A stretch of 64,000 nt of DNA. It comes from CAVZMI01 sp050011775 (lineage in GTDB: Bacteria > Bacteroidota > Ignavibacteria > UBA10030 > CAVZMI01). The notes under the pieces are model-generated. The model did no database searches and was not told the DNA's origin. It saw only the letters and a list, made by a program, of their open reading frames with translations. The position numbers were made by a program, and so were the translations under genes. This document shows positions 44,853 to 53,792 of the stretch, in pieces; positions within the stretch are counted from its first letter, which is position 1; each line of letters starts with the position of its first letter. Location of the stretch: the NCBI GenBank assembly GCA_050011775.1, contig JBEKIL010000015.1, forward strand, positions 18,021 to 82,020. Direction: 5' to 3'.

Positions 44853-44973
44853 GGATTTTGTTAAATTGCAGAATTTATTAATAAAATATATGATTTCTCA
44901 GGTGAAGAATCAAGAACTTTTTTTAGACTGGAACAAATCAATAGCTTAGGGAAGAATAATAGAAAAATGTTTA

Positions 44974-45381
44974 TCAGGAGAGTCCCTTCTGGTTGAAGAA
45001 CGGGGTTAAAAGTTTGTCCGCTCCGAGAATATGATCTATGAACCAACGTTTAAGAAGAGATACTCCTTCGATTGAAAGAGATTCTTTCCCTTCTTTCCAA
45101 CTCGAGTAATCCTTTGATAATTGCTTTAAAAAAGCATCATGCATGGCTTTATGAATCGCAAACGACGGATAATGATGACTCTTCATAAGATTCTCTTCAC
45201 ATTCAAAATGTTCTTTTACTCCTGTGAAAAGATTATCAAGTAATGGGTTAATTAGACCGATTTCCTTTTTCTGACTTACTAACATCGTGAGTTCGTCGAG
45301 TATCTTAACGAGACTTTGATGTTGAATGTCAACAGTACTAATAGATATACTATATCGTTTATCCCAACTGGATGGCTGCAT
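44974..45381 (-). CDS. Bacteriohemerythrin
   Basis: This 135-residue O2-binding di-iron protein folds as a four-helix bundle. Iron ligands are visible in order: VDIQHQSL (His), KEHFECEENLM (His and Glu), YPSFAIHKAMHDAF (two His) and FIDHILGADK (His and Asp). An N-terminal W-D-K-R-Y.I.I start and a conserved W before DH are typical. It probably buffers or senses oxygen. Rubrerythrin is encoded about 150 bases away on the same strand, which supports an oxygen-defence context. GGGAG lies 8 bases before the start. Confidence 0.92.
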   Translation of the reverse strand: MQPSSWDKRYSISISTVDIQHQSLVKILDELTMLVSQKKEIGLINPLLDNLFTGVKEHFECEENLMKSHHYPSFAIHKAMHDAFLKQLSKDYSSWKEGKESLSIEGVSLLKRWFIDHILGADKLLTPFFNQKGLS

Positions 45382-45528
45382 ATGAATGTCTCCCTTTTAT
45401 AATCATATTATCGACAATAAGTACTCGAGACTTGAATCTGGCATCATCTACTTAATATCATTCTAGTCTTCGGGAGACAATCATTTTTTAACCGTAGCGC
45501 ATCCTAATAAAGGCCGAGTTCGTTTCGG

Positions 45529-46101
45529 TTACTCCTCTTCGACGATCATCTCGAAAAAGGCTTCTGGATGCTCGCAGCTTGGACATTTTTTCGGCGGTGT
45601 TTTGCCTTCGTGTATGTAACCGCAATTTCTGCACTTCCAGCGGACAACTTTTTCCTTCTTGAATATGCTGCCGTCAACAAGACTCTTCAATAATTTCCGG
45701 TAACGCGACTCGTGGTGCTTCTCGACCGTCGTGATGGCACGGAATACCTGCGCGATCTCAGAGAAACCCTCCTGTTTCGCAATCTCGGCGAACTTCGGGT
45801 AGATTTCCGTGTGCTCTTCCTGTTCACCATCGGCAGCGGCTTTCAGATTTTCTTGCGTGGTTCCGATTATGCCGGCCGGAAACGTTGCCGTAATTTCAAC
45901 CTTGCCGCCTTCGAGAAACTTAAAGAATCGTTTGGCGTGTTCTTTTTCATTGTCGGCAGTCTCAAGAAAGATCGCTGCAATCTGCTCGAATCCATCCTTC
46001 TTCGCCTGCGACGCAAAAAATGTGTAACGATTGCGTGCCTGCGATTCGCCTGCGAAGGCCATTAAAAGATTTTTTTCGGTTTGTGTGCCGCGTATGCCCA
46101 T
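45529..46101 (-). CDS. rbr: Rubrerythrin
   Basis: This 190-residue protein reduces hydrogen peroxide in the cytosol of anaerobes. The di-iron domain has the ligands FAGESQARNRY, ETADNEKEHAKRFF, EEHTEIYPKFA and TTVEKHHESRY. The C-terminal rubredoxin domain has CRNCGYIHEG and CPSCEHP. AAGGAGG lies 8 bases before ATG 46101. It is upstream of and co-oriented with the bacteriohemerythrin gene. Confidence 0.96.
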   Translation of the reverse strand: MGIRGTQTEKNLLMAFAGESQARNRYTFFASQAKKDGFEQIAAIFLETADNEKEHAKRFFKFLEGGKVEITATFPAGIIGTTQENLKAAADGEQEEHTEIYPKFAEIAKQEGFSEIAQVFRAITTVEKHHESRYRKLLKSLVDGSIFKKEKVVRWKCRNCGYIHEGKTPPKKCPSCEHPEAFFEMIVEEE

Positions 46102-46241
46102 CGTCGTTTGCCTCCTTCTTCAGTACGTTTTTGTCCGATCTTTTCGATCGAGAGGGAATGCCATTCCGAAACGTTGCTATTGCTTTAATATAACAGCCGC
46201 CCACTTTTGATTCCTTAAAACAGACACATACTTAAGTCATC

Positions 46242-47192
46242 TTATTCATGTGCCGCTGTATGATCCGTTTTTTGTAGTGCCGCCAACTTCTTAAACAAGT
46301 CAATTTCTTCTTTACTGAGATGGTTCGGCAGCTGAATCACAACTTTTACATACAGGTTACCAAACTCATTCTTCTTACCATAAATCGGCATTCCGAGTCC
46401 CCTGAGCTTAAGCTCTCTGCCGTTTGGTGTTTCTTTAGGGATATCAACTTTGACAGTGCCTTTCAGCGTTTTGATCTTAGTTTTCCCCCCGAGCACAGCG
46501 GTATATAATTCAACCGGCAAGTCGCAATAGAGATCGTTCCCCTTACGTTGAAAACCCGAATGTGATGCAATCTTGACTGTAAGGTAGAGGTCGCCATTTG
46601 CTCCACCGTTCATCCCTGCGGTTCCTTTACCCGGAATTCTCAGGACGTGCTGTTCATCGATGCCGGGATGAATCGTTACCTTAATTGTCTGATTGTTAAT
46701 CTTGATGAGTCGTGTCGAGCCATGATACGCTTCTTCAAGCGAGAGAGTTGTCTCTGCCTCGAGGTCTTCTCCTCTGATTACGGAAGTTTTTCTTCCTTGC
46801 CTCTGACCGCGCCGTTGTCCAAAAAGCATCTCAAAGATATCTTCAACACCCTCCTCTCCAAACATTGCATCGAATTCTTCGCGGCTCACCCGCTGTTTTT
46901 GTCCGCCGCGGTCGCTTGTATACTTCGACCAGTCGAACCCACCTGGTTGAGCTCCAGCTTCCTGGTAGTGCTTCCAATCTTCGCCGAATTGATCGTATTT
47001 CTTGCGCTTTTGTGGGTCACTGAGGACTTCATTCGCCTCATTGGCATCCTTGAACTTCTCCTCGGCAACTTTATCTCCCTTGGTTTTGTCCGGATGGTAC
47101 TTAAGGGCAAGCTTACGGTACGCCCTCTTGATTTCATCTGGCGTTGCCGTCTTTGCGACGCCCAGTACTTTATAATAGTCTTTATATATCAT
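46242..47192 (-). CDS. cbpA: CbpA-type DnaJ co-chaperone
   Basis: This 316-residue J-domain protein has MIYKDYYKVLGVAKTATPDE, the catalytic HPDKTKGD (about residue 33) and FKDANEANEVLSDPQKRKKYD. It lacks the zinc-finger repeats of DnaJ, and has a charged and Gln-rich linker (QRRGQRQGRK) and two C-terminal substrate-binding domains (EAETTLSLEEAYHGSTRLI; GNDLYCDLPVELYTAVLGGK). It delivers clients to DnaK. The overall order matches CbpA/DjlA-like curved-DNA-binding J proteins. Confidence 0.9.
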   Translation of the reverse strand: MIYKDYYKVLGVAKTATPDEIKRAYRKLALKYHPDKTKGDKVAEEKFKDANEANEVLSDPQKRKKYDQFGEDWKHYQEAGAQPGGFDWSKYTSDRGGQKQRVSREEFDAMFGEEGVEDIFEMLFGQRRGQRQGRKTSVIRGEDLEAETTLSLEEAYHGSTRLIKINNQTIKVTIHPGIDEQHVLRIPGKGTAGMNGGANGDLYLTVKIASHSGFQRKGNDLYCDLPVELYTAVLGGKTKIKTLKGTVKVDIPKETPNGRELKLRGLGMPIYGKKNEFGNLYVKVVIQLPNHLSKEEIDLFKKLAALQKTDHTAAHE

Positions 47193-47784
47193 TGGTTTCC
47201 AAACTAATGTATCGTTTCAGAGCTTAGCATCCCAAAAAAAGGTTGAAATTAAGAGATAGAAATCGGTATAATGCTTCTTGAATATACAGAAAAGTCTCTA
47301 TTAATTCTTCGCCTGAATGGTCTGAAGACATACAAGCTGCGGCATCACGAACTTTCAAATTGCGGTGGATTAACCGAATTCCCGCACACTTCATCCAATA
47401 TCTTCAGTTCCTTCCACAACCTTTATCTCTCGTCCATATAACTTCTTGGCGGTACGACGTACTTTTTACCCCTCGATACGGTCGTCCCGTTATACGGGAC
47501 TCCCTACTCGGGGTAAACTTTCTTGCCCTGCACTAAAGTACGACTCCGTCGAGCGACCCGCCGAAGCCGAAGGCGTAGGCGGGGAGTCGAAGGGTTTACT
47601 TTTTAATTATCTTTTGCCCTTCCCCCTCCACAATCTTTATCTCTCGTCCATATAACTTCCTGGCGGTACGAAATACTTTTTACTTTTTACTTTTTAATTT
47701 TTCCTTATCTTTCGTTTTTCTCCCTCCACAATCTTAATTTCTTTTCCATTTAACATCTTGGCGGTACGACGTACTTTTTCCTTT
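47193..47784 (-). repeat. Three decaying copies of a C-terminal-tail-like sequence
   Basis: Directly downstream of the type IIG gene, the minus strand holds three related segments at 47694-47768, 47596-47670 and 47391-47456. Translated in one frame each, they read RTAKMLNGKEIKIVEGEKRK, RTARKLYGREIKIVEGEGQK and RTAKKLYGREIKVVEGTEDI, each closed by a stop. They resemble the end of the type IIG protein (ELYGLTEEEVRIVEEQGKIKK), and the spacers contain AAAAAGTAAAAAG-like runs as found at its stop. A palindromic repeat of the family seen at 7795 is inserted between the second and third copies (about 47459-47595). No start codon or ribosome-binding site serves these segments. The rest of the stretch shows no gene. 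Confidence 0.6.
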
Positions 47785-50655
47785 TTACTTTTTAATTTTT
47801 CCTTGCTCTTCTACAATCCTGACCTCCTCCTCTGTCAAACCGTACAGCTCGTACACCAGCTCATCGATCTTCCTATCCGTAGCCGCGATTTGCCGCTGTA
47901 TCGGTACTTTCTCACTGTCAAACTTGACTTTTTTAAGCTGCTTGTGGAGTTCTAGTATTCTGTCCACGAGTGTAACAATTTCATCATGCCCTTTCTTATC
48001 GGATGGGTTGATGAATTCTATGGGCTGTATTGGAATTAGGTTAACTTGCTCAGGATTGATATTTACATTATCAAAATATGATTTATACCAATAATTTATC
48101 AAAGTGCTGTTAAAAATACCCAGGATATACTTGATTGAATATCTTTTATCCTTTGCAATAATATTATTGAAATTATCCCTATTGTAAAATTTCTCATCGT
48201 CATAGGTCCCAACGAGCTTTCGCTCCAATGATTTGTTCCGTAGTCTTACAAAAAGTATCTTGGGAGAATCGAAAAATACGCTATCCCTCGGCCTCCACAA
48301 CCATTTACCGTATTTAAGATACTTCTTTCCCCAATTTAAACCATATCGATAGATTGTACTGGAGGTATCCAGTAGTTTTTTCCATTCGGGTCCTCTAACT
48401 TTTTCCGCTATATAGGGGTTTTGCAGGCTTTCTCTTTTGGTTTTGTAAACAATTATACCTTGTCCGACACTACACACTTCTGCGAGTCTTATTTTGCTGA
48501 TTTCAATTTTCTTAAGTATTTTCGTATTCGCTCTTATGAGAAAGCGACACTTCGGGATTGCTTCCCAATCACGTTGATTCATCATGATAGCGTTCGAATA
48601 TTCTATAAATTCCTCTGGATTATTGGGATGAATAATGAGTATAGCTTTATCGTGTCCTTTCTTTTTGAAAGCGAAGACTAGTGTCTCAGCTGCGTTGTCC
48701 TTCCAAACTCTATATCTGAAACTTGAGATTAGATACAGACTCCCATTTGACAAAATTGTGCGTCTTAAATTTTCTGCTCGGTCGGACTCTATAAAATTAC
48801 TTGGTGTGATAAATGATAGAAAACTTTTATCTCTTAGTATCTGGAGTGCAACGAAGATAAAATATTCATACGACTCCGGTTGTCCTACCATACTTGGATA
48901 TTTCGTATTTAGATACTCTTTTTCTACTTCCATGAATGCGGCCCCATACGGCGGATTCCCGATCACCGCATCAAACCCGCCATCCTTCATGATCTCTGCA
49001 AATTCTTCGTTCCAATTGAATGGGTTGATCCGAATACGCTCTTCTTCATCTATGAGCGAAAGTTGTTGTCCATCATAAAAATCCGGACCGATAAGCGAGT
49101 TGCCGCATTTGATATTGTCGCCGAGGTCGGGCAATGCACGCACGTGGAATAATTTTAACTGGGACGATAGCGTCTGCTCATTTTCTCCTTCTAAAACTTT
49201 AAGCAGAAGCGAAAGCTTCGTTACTTCTACGGCCTGATCATCAATATCTACGCCATAGATATTATTTAATAAAATACGTTTACGTTCCGAAGTCGTAAGC
49301 CTCCAGTCGCCCCCCTGTCCCTGATAGAGTGTGGATTTGCGTCCCTGCGTCCACTTCTCGATTCCATCTTTTATGTACCAGTCGCGGTGCCAGTCGAGTA
49401 AATGCTGATATGCCGCGATGAGGAAGGAACCAGAACCACATGCGGGATCAAGTATACGCAGTTTTGCTACCTGATTTGGTGTCTTACCTTCGAGCAGTTT
49501 ACCCACTGTATTCTTTACGATATACTCAACGATGTACGTCGGTGTATAATAGACACCACCGGCTTTTTTCACTTCTGGTTTATCTTCAACAACAGCACGA
49601 TGCCCCTCAGTAAGGCGAATTACTTTGCCCAAGAATTGTTCGTACACTTGTCCGAGTATATCGGCCGGTAGAACAGAGAACTCGTACGGACTATCGGGGT
49701 AATAAAGTCCTTTTATAATTTCTTTTAGCGGTTTATCGTCGATATCGAGCGTAAGCGTTAGCTCATCCGGGGTTTCGGGGCGTCCTTTCTCTTGCTGGAA
49801 ATGGAAGAGACCGGAGTTGTATTTCTCATCGGCACGGTAGAAAATCTCGCACAGCTTCTTATAAACCCGATCTCCATTTTGAAGTGCCATGAGTGTGCCA
49901 TACGTTTCAACTCCACGGTCTTCGCAAATGCGGAGAAAGATGACACGGTCAATTGTACGCTGGACTGCAAAGTTCAATTCACGCTGTGTGAGTTTTGTAT
50001 TGCGCAGTGCAATTGTCCGTGCAAGCGTATCGCGCCACGATTCTATCTCTTTCAGGAAGGCATCATCGACTTCGGCAGTTCCCTTCTTAAGCCTATTCGT
50101 TTCGGCATATTTATCGAACGAACCTTTAAGAACCGCTTCATGCGAGAAAATGTTGTATATCTCATCCCATTGTTTTTCATAATCAATGTATGGAAGATAC
50201 AGAGTTCTTGCAGTCGAAGATTTATCTGTGTGAACAGGTTTAATCCGGCAGTCATAGACAACGAATTCTTCAAAGTCAGTTAGAATGCTCAACGGTAGTT
50301 TTGCAGACCAGGCATAACGTCTGAGTTGATAGGCAGGAGCGATATCCTCTTTGAGATTTATTGCTGGTTTCTTTGCTTCGACAAAGAACTTACGCATGCC
50401 ACCGATACGAAAGGAATAGTCGGGTGCTTTTGTAGCGCTGCCGACTTTGATTGCATCCTGGTGCACAACATCTTTGTACGCTTCGGCATATCCCTGTTTA
50501 TTTTCAACATCCCATCCGAGCGCTCCGAAGAACGGATCGAGGAACTCGCGTCGGAGTTGCGTTTCGTTGTAACTTGGATTTTTATATTCCTCTTTATTCC
50601 GGTCAAACCGGTCGATGAGTCGGAGAATCGTGTCGGGAGCAGGCAATGTAGTCAA
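47785..50655 (-). CDS. Type IIG (Eco57I-like) restriction-modification enzyme
   Basis: This 956-residue fusion protein joins endonuclease, N6-adenine methyltransferase and target recognition. The N-terminal nuclease has the PD-(D/E)xK pattern PDYSFRIGG (Asp79) ... FVEAKKP (Glu93-x-Lys95). A helical linker (about 200-370) leads to GGVYYTPTYIVEYIV, methyltransferase motif I LDPACGSGSFLIAAYQ and motif IV VIGNPPYGAAF. The last 250 residues with SVGQGIIVYKTKRESLQNPY and NRDNFNNIIA are the target-recognition part. The only available in-frame start near the conserved N-terminus is TTG at 50655, with GAGG touching it. No separate methyltransferase or specificity gene is nearby, as expected for type IIG. 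The 3' end is followed by degenerate tail copies. Confidence 0.88.
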   Translation of the reverse strand: MTTLPAPDTILRLIDRFDRNKEEYKNPSYNETQLRREFLDPFFGALGWDVENKQGYAEAYKDVVHQDAIKVGSATKAPDYSFRIGGMRKFFVEAKKPAINLKEDIAPAYQLRRYAWSAKLPLSILTDFEEFVVYDCRIKPVHTDKSSTARTLYLPYIDYEKQWDEIYNIFSHEAVLKGSFDKYAETNRLKKGTAEVDDAFLKEIESWRDTLARTIALRNTKLTQRELNFAVQRTIDRVIFLRICEDRGVETYGTLMALQNGDRVYKKLCEIFYRADEKYNSGLFHFQQEKGRPETPDELTLTLDIDDKPLKEIIKGLYYPDSPYEFSVLPADILGQVYEQFLGKVIRLTEGHRAVVEDKPEVKKAGGVYYTPTYIVEYIVKNTVGKLLEGKTPNQVAKLRILDPACGSGSFLIAAYQHLLDWHRDWYIKDGIEKWTQGRKSTLYQGQGGDWRLTTSERKRILLNNIYGVDIDDQAVEVTKLSLLLKVLEGENEQTLSSQLKLFHVRALPDLGDNIKCGNSLIGPDFYDGQQLSLIDEEERIRINPFNWNEEFAEIMKDGGFDAVIGNPPYGAAFMEVEKEYLNTKYPSMVGQPESYEYFIFVALQILRDKSFLSFITPSNFIESDRAENLRRTILSNGSLYLISSFRYRVWKDNAAETLVFAFKKKGHDKAILIIHPNNPEEFIEYSNAIMMNQRDWEAIPKCRFLIRANTKILKKIEISKIRLAEVCSVGQGIIVYKTKRESLQNPYIAEKVRGPEWKKLLDTSSTIYRYGLNWGKKYLKYGKWLWRPRDSVFFDSPKILFVRLRNKSLERKLVGTYDDEKFYNRDNFNNIIAKDKRYSIKYILGIFNSTLINYWYKSYFDNVNINPEQVNLIPIQPIEFINPSDKKGHDEIVTLVDRILELHKQLKKVKFDSEKVPIQRQIAATDRKIDELVYELYGLTEEEVRIVEEQGKIKK

Positions 50656-50864
50656 CCTCGCTGATTATTGGGGGAATTCTTGAGTGTATTGTACGAAGAG
50701 GCCGGGAGATTGTCAAGAAGAGCGTAGTGTAAGGCATCTTATCTGGTGTCAGAGCTCAACATATGAATAAATATCTAAAAATATGGTGTTACTACCTATT
50801 TAAGCTTTTTTGAACCGCCCATATGAGAATTTTATATCAGACATGCCGATTACGTCCTCTCACT

Positions 50865-51113
50865 TTAGCTTTGAGATGCCTTTTTATGTTTCTTAGATTT
50901 GTCTAGTATCTCCCTCTTTTTAGCAAGTTCGTCTAAACTTTGCTTAGCTTGGTCTGATTTCATGCTCTCTTGAAGTTCTTCTATCTCCTTTGTTAATCGG
51001 GCGATCTCTTCATTATGTCGCTTTAATCTGTTTTTAAACTCAGTATCTTTATCAATTTCTTTCTGAGCTTTATGCATGAACATGGCTTCTAACAGAGAAT
51101 CTAAAATACCCAT
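50865..51113 (-). CDS. Small coiled-coil protein
   Basis: This 82-residue protein is predicted to be nearly all helix; residues about 20-70 form a coiled coil rich in Glu, Lys, Arg and Leu (NRLKRHNEEIARLTKEIEEL). It begins MGILDSLLEAMFMHKAQ, a hydrophobic amphipathic segment that could touch membrane. No ribosome-binding site is strong. The family is not known to me. It lies between the septoil-knot-like gene and the type IIG gene. Confidence 0.5.
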   Translation of the reverse strand: MGILDSLLEAMFMHKAQKEIDKDTEFKNRLKRHNEEIARLTKEIEELQESMKSDQAKQSLDELAKKREILDKSKKHKKASQS

Positions 51114-51209
51114 TGTAATTAGTCCCTTATGTAGGTTGACATCGTCAGTCCCTAATACCTGTTATGTGAATCTAACATCGAGTAACCTTTTTTTACATTT
51201 CAATGCATG

Positions 51210-51419
51210 TTACTTTGGGAAATTCTTTCGCGTTATGAGTATGTCCGCTTGGCTGGCGTACTTTACAATCGACACCTTGACATCAGCTTGGCTTTCGTAT
51301 TGTACGAGCTTTCCTCCTGCAATTATCTGGTAGTTCTTCTGTTGGCTATCATAATTGACAAAGCAGACTTTGTAGTCTGCCTGACTGTCATATTTTACGA
51401 TGAATACTTTTGCTGACAT
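51210..51419 (-). CDS. Septoil-knot-like repeat protein
   Basis: This 69-residue protein is built from repeats of about 14-16 residues: KVFIVKYDSQADYKVCFVNY, then a diverged central unit (KNYQIIAGGKLVQYESQAD) and KVSIVKYASQADI. The repeated word is K-V-x-x-V-K-Y-x-S-Q-A-D. It matches my memory of the small DUF6150/septoil-knot family, in which such repeats form a closed beta structure, but I cannot test this here. GGAG lies 9 bases before the start and a cassette-type site precedes it, so it stands as a single-gene unit. Confidence 0.6.
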   Translation of the reverse strand: MSAKVFIVKYDSQADYKVCFVNYDSQQKNYQIIAGGKLVQYESQADVKVSIVKYASQADILITRKNFPK

Positions 51420-51462
51420 GTGAGTATTCTCCTTTATTATTGGTTGATGGGTTGCAACTGCC

Positions 51463-51574
51463 GTATAACGTTTACATTATGAAAAGGCAACCCTCGCATC
51501 GTATCTTGCGGTAGTCTTCTCGCAACAATAATCCACATCAAATGATTGAACGTCATTGCTACTGCTGTTATGCT
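51463..51574 (-). repeat. attC-like site between the nuclease and septoil-knot genes
   Basis: On the minus strand the site starts GCATAAC (51568-51574) and ends GTTATAC (51463-51469). It lies just after the stop of the nuclease gene and just before the ribosome-binding site of the next gene. The inner arms are weakly matched. Confidence 0.4.
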
Positions 51575-51589
51575 CTGCTTGCCCGCAAA

Positions 51590-52504
51590 TTAACTGTTTA
51601 ACTTGTATGATTGGCGAATGAGTGAAATGATATATTCTAGCTCATCGTCAGAACTAATTTGTATTTCATAATCGCCGTTTCCCCAATGTCCGATTTCAGA
51701 AACATCGCGGGCGAGCTTTTTGGGATCATCGAGCTTACCTTGCGGCAAATTAAGAAATATTTTGATTGATTTTTTTAGAATAACAACATCAGTTATGTTA
51801 GTCTTAGTACGAAATGATACATACTGTTTCATTGGTCTAATAGAAATATCCGAATTAATAGATAGCACAAAATCCTTAAAACGAGTATACAGTTGCAGAA
51901 TATTAGGTCGAGCAACTTTTAGATGGTCTTCTTCAGTATATGTTTTTACTTCCCGGCTGATTGCATCAACAACCTGACTCTTTTTTGAGATAGTTTTTAT
52001 TGAAACCACCGTAGCAGCCGGTTTGTGTTGGTCAAAGTGAATTGTGTTGTTTGCATATCTTCGTACCTCCCATAATTCTATGGGCAAATCTTTGAAATTG
52101 ATTGCTTCAAGTTGAAATGGTGTAAAAGAAGGTGAAATGAAAAGTACCTTAGATTGAGACCAATCGACGTCATCTCGTTTTAAAGAACCATTGCACTTCT
52201 CATTGTATTCTAGAATGAACTCTGCTTTATTATTTAGCATCAGACCAAGGTAACTCATACCTTGATCGACCACAGAATAATTTGATCCCTTTTTAAATTC
52301 AAGAATCACAAACGCGCGTGCATCTTTGTCGTATGCTAGAGAATCGACTCGAAGACCCCCGAGTTGGAACTCACTGCGTACTAGCTGTAACCCAAAAAGC
52401 GAGCCTAAATTGTTTTCAACAATAAATTGAAGATCTTTTTCAAGTTTAAAAGGATTCGCTTTTATTAATTCAAGTTGTTTGTGTGCGAGTTTGTAAAGTG
52501 GCAT
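51590..52504 (-). CDS. Predicted PD-(D/E)xK nuclease with DUF5655-like C-terminus
   Basis: This 304-residue protein has an N-terminal part with FKLEKDLQFIVENNLGSLFG, then LGGLRVDSLAYDKDARAFVILEFKKG in two pieces: RVDSLAYD supplies the Asp and VILEFKKG the E-x-K of a PD-(D/E)xK nuclease core, as in NucS-like and Mrr-like enzymes. The C-terminal 100 residues (LYTRFKDFVLSINSDI; YVSFRTKTNITDVVIL; GHWGNGDYEIQISSDDELEY) match my recollection of the DUF5655 domain often attached to such nucleases. It may be a defence or DNA-repair nuclease. ATG 52504 with GGAGG 8 bases before it is preferred to GTG 52519. Confidence 0.65.
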   Translation of the reverse strand: MPLYKLAHKQLELIKANPFKLEKDLQFIVENNLGSLFGLQLVRSEFQLGGLRVDSLAYDKDARAFVILEFKKGSNYSVVDQGMSYLGLMLNNKAEFILEYNEKCNGSLKRDDVDWSQSKVLFISPSFTPFQLEAINFKDLPIELWEVRRYANNTIHFDQHKPAATVVSIKTISKKSQVVDAISREVKTYTEEDHLKVARPNILQLYTRFKDFVLSINSDISIRPMKQYVSFRTKTNITDVVILKKSIKIFLNLPQGKLDDPKKLARDVSEIGHWGNGDYEIQISSDDELEYIISLIRQSYKLNS

Positions 52505-52541
52505 TGGTAAATCCTCCACCGATTAGTTAGGGGTAAATGGC

Positions 52542-52620
52542 GCATGACGTCTCGCAAAATACACGTACTGGCGGCTTTACTCCTTGCGCCATTCCCAGCG
52601 TTGTGTTCTGTGTGTTATAC
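52542..52620 (-). repeat. attC-like site between the protease and nuclease genes
   Basis: On the minus strand the site starts GTATAAC (52614-52620) and ends at GTCATGC (52542-52548), where the expected GTT has become GTC. The 20 bases outside the start (GCGGCCACGAAC) are also found at the site at 63105-63222, which links the two. Confidence 0.4.
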
Positions 52621-52656
52621 GTTCGTGGCCGCAATTTATAGGATTGAAAGTAAAAA

Positions 52657-53556
52657 CTATTGTTCGATTCGAGCTTTCGTCATCTCGATTCCAAAGAGTA
52701 TTTCATTTAGTAGATCGACCGGAACAACTGCAGAAATTCCCGTATTTGATTCATACACGGGTGTCACTGACGTCTTTATAATACCAATTGATCGTACCTC
52801 ACCAAAGTATCCTTGCATTACACCTATAAGCCGTATTAGTTTTTCTTCATAAGATATTAAATCTCCCTGTTTATGTCTAGGTTCAAACCAAACAAAGACC
52901 GGAGCACCGCTGTGTCCTCCAATTGAAATTGATTCTATAAGATGGAGCCGTTGCATTTGATCGCCCCATTTTATCCTCTCGCCACCTGAAAGCAAAGCCA
53001 GCTTTCCGAATCTGACAATTGGATAATTCTGATGTTCACCTATATGTGGAAGGAAAAGAGCTGGAATAAATACATCCGAACCCTCTCCAAGACCTATCCT
53101 CTTCAAATCATCTGTAGTTCTGATGAGTTGTGAAGGGAATACATCAAAATCATATTTTTCTTGATCTGGTAATCCTTGTATCACCACAAGGTCAACGGTA
53201 GTATCAGGATGGATAAAAACATTTTTCATAGCTCCCGATGTATTCATTGTAAACCGTACGAATGCAGCATCTCCTCCTTTTCTATTCAATCTGAGCCAAC
53301 CATAGGGCACAAATGTCTTAGTTGTACTGTCCCAGAGAACATGTTTTGCCGTAACGATATATACAAACGTAATCCTACGCACTGTATCAGTAACTCCAAT
53401 GAAAAAACCTGTCCCGTTGGGCACTAGTTCTCCTTTGGCATCAGGAAGGTAGATGAAGTTAATGCAGGGCTTTACATCGTTTATTCCTTGGCTCGAGACA
53501 ACGGATGGTAGGTTTAAAAATAAAAATAATGACATCAATGCATAATTTACTTTCAT
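52657..53556 (-). CDS. Secreted trypsin-like serine protease
   Basis: This 299-residue protein has a signal peptide of about 22 residues (ending VVSSQ). The chymotrypsin-fold triad is visible: His in YIVTAKHVLWD (about residue 71), Asp in HPDTTVDLVVIQG (about 121) and Ser in ISIGGHSGAPVFVWF (about 216). It probably acts in the periplasm or outside the cell. No PDZ domain is attached, unlike DegP. GGATGG lies 7 bases before the start. It has attC-like sites on both sides. Confidence 0.75.
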   Translation of the reverse strand: MKVNYALMSLFLFLNLPSVVSSQGINDVKPCINFIYLPDAKGELVPNGTGFFIGVTDTVRRITFVYIVTAKHVLWDSTTKTFVPYGWLRLNRKGGDAAFVRFTMNTSGAMKNVFIHPDTTVDLVVIQGLPDQEKYDFDVFPSQLIRTTDDLKRIGLGEGSDVFIPALFLPHIGEHQNYPIVRFGKLALLSGGERIKWGDQMQRLHLIESISIGGHSGAPVFVWFEPRHKQGDLISYEEKLIRLIGVMQGYFGEVRSIGIIKTSVTPVYESNTGISAVVPVDLLNEILFGIEMTKARIEQ

Positions 53557-53618
53557 GATAACCCATCCTTTCTGCCAATTTTATTCAAATATTATTAAAT
53601 AGAGTCGGCGGCCATGTC

Positions 53619-53778
53619 GCATAACGTACAGCGTGGTTACGCAGTACCGCACCGGTACATTACGAATGACCAATTCAATACCTGCCCCGGCGCGGGATGT
53701 AACGAACTCTATAATTTAGTCACTCCGGTTTTATTTTGCTTGGCAAACAAGTGAGTGACGTAGTTTGCGCTGTTATGC
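53619..53778 (-). repeat. attC-like site before the trypsin-like gene
   Basis: On the minus strand the site starts GCATAAC-AGCGC (53772-53778 is the heptamer) and ends GTAC-GTTATGC (53619-53625). The arms CAGCGCAAACTACG and GCGTAACCACGCTG are imperfect inverted copies (the CAGCG cores match), and the heptamers are exact inverted copies of each other. The site is 160 bp long. Confidence 0.5.
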
Positions 53779-53792
53779 GCAGTTGTGTGTTA

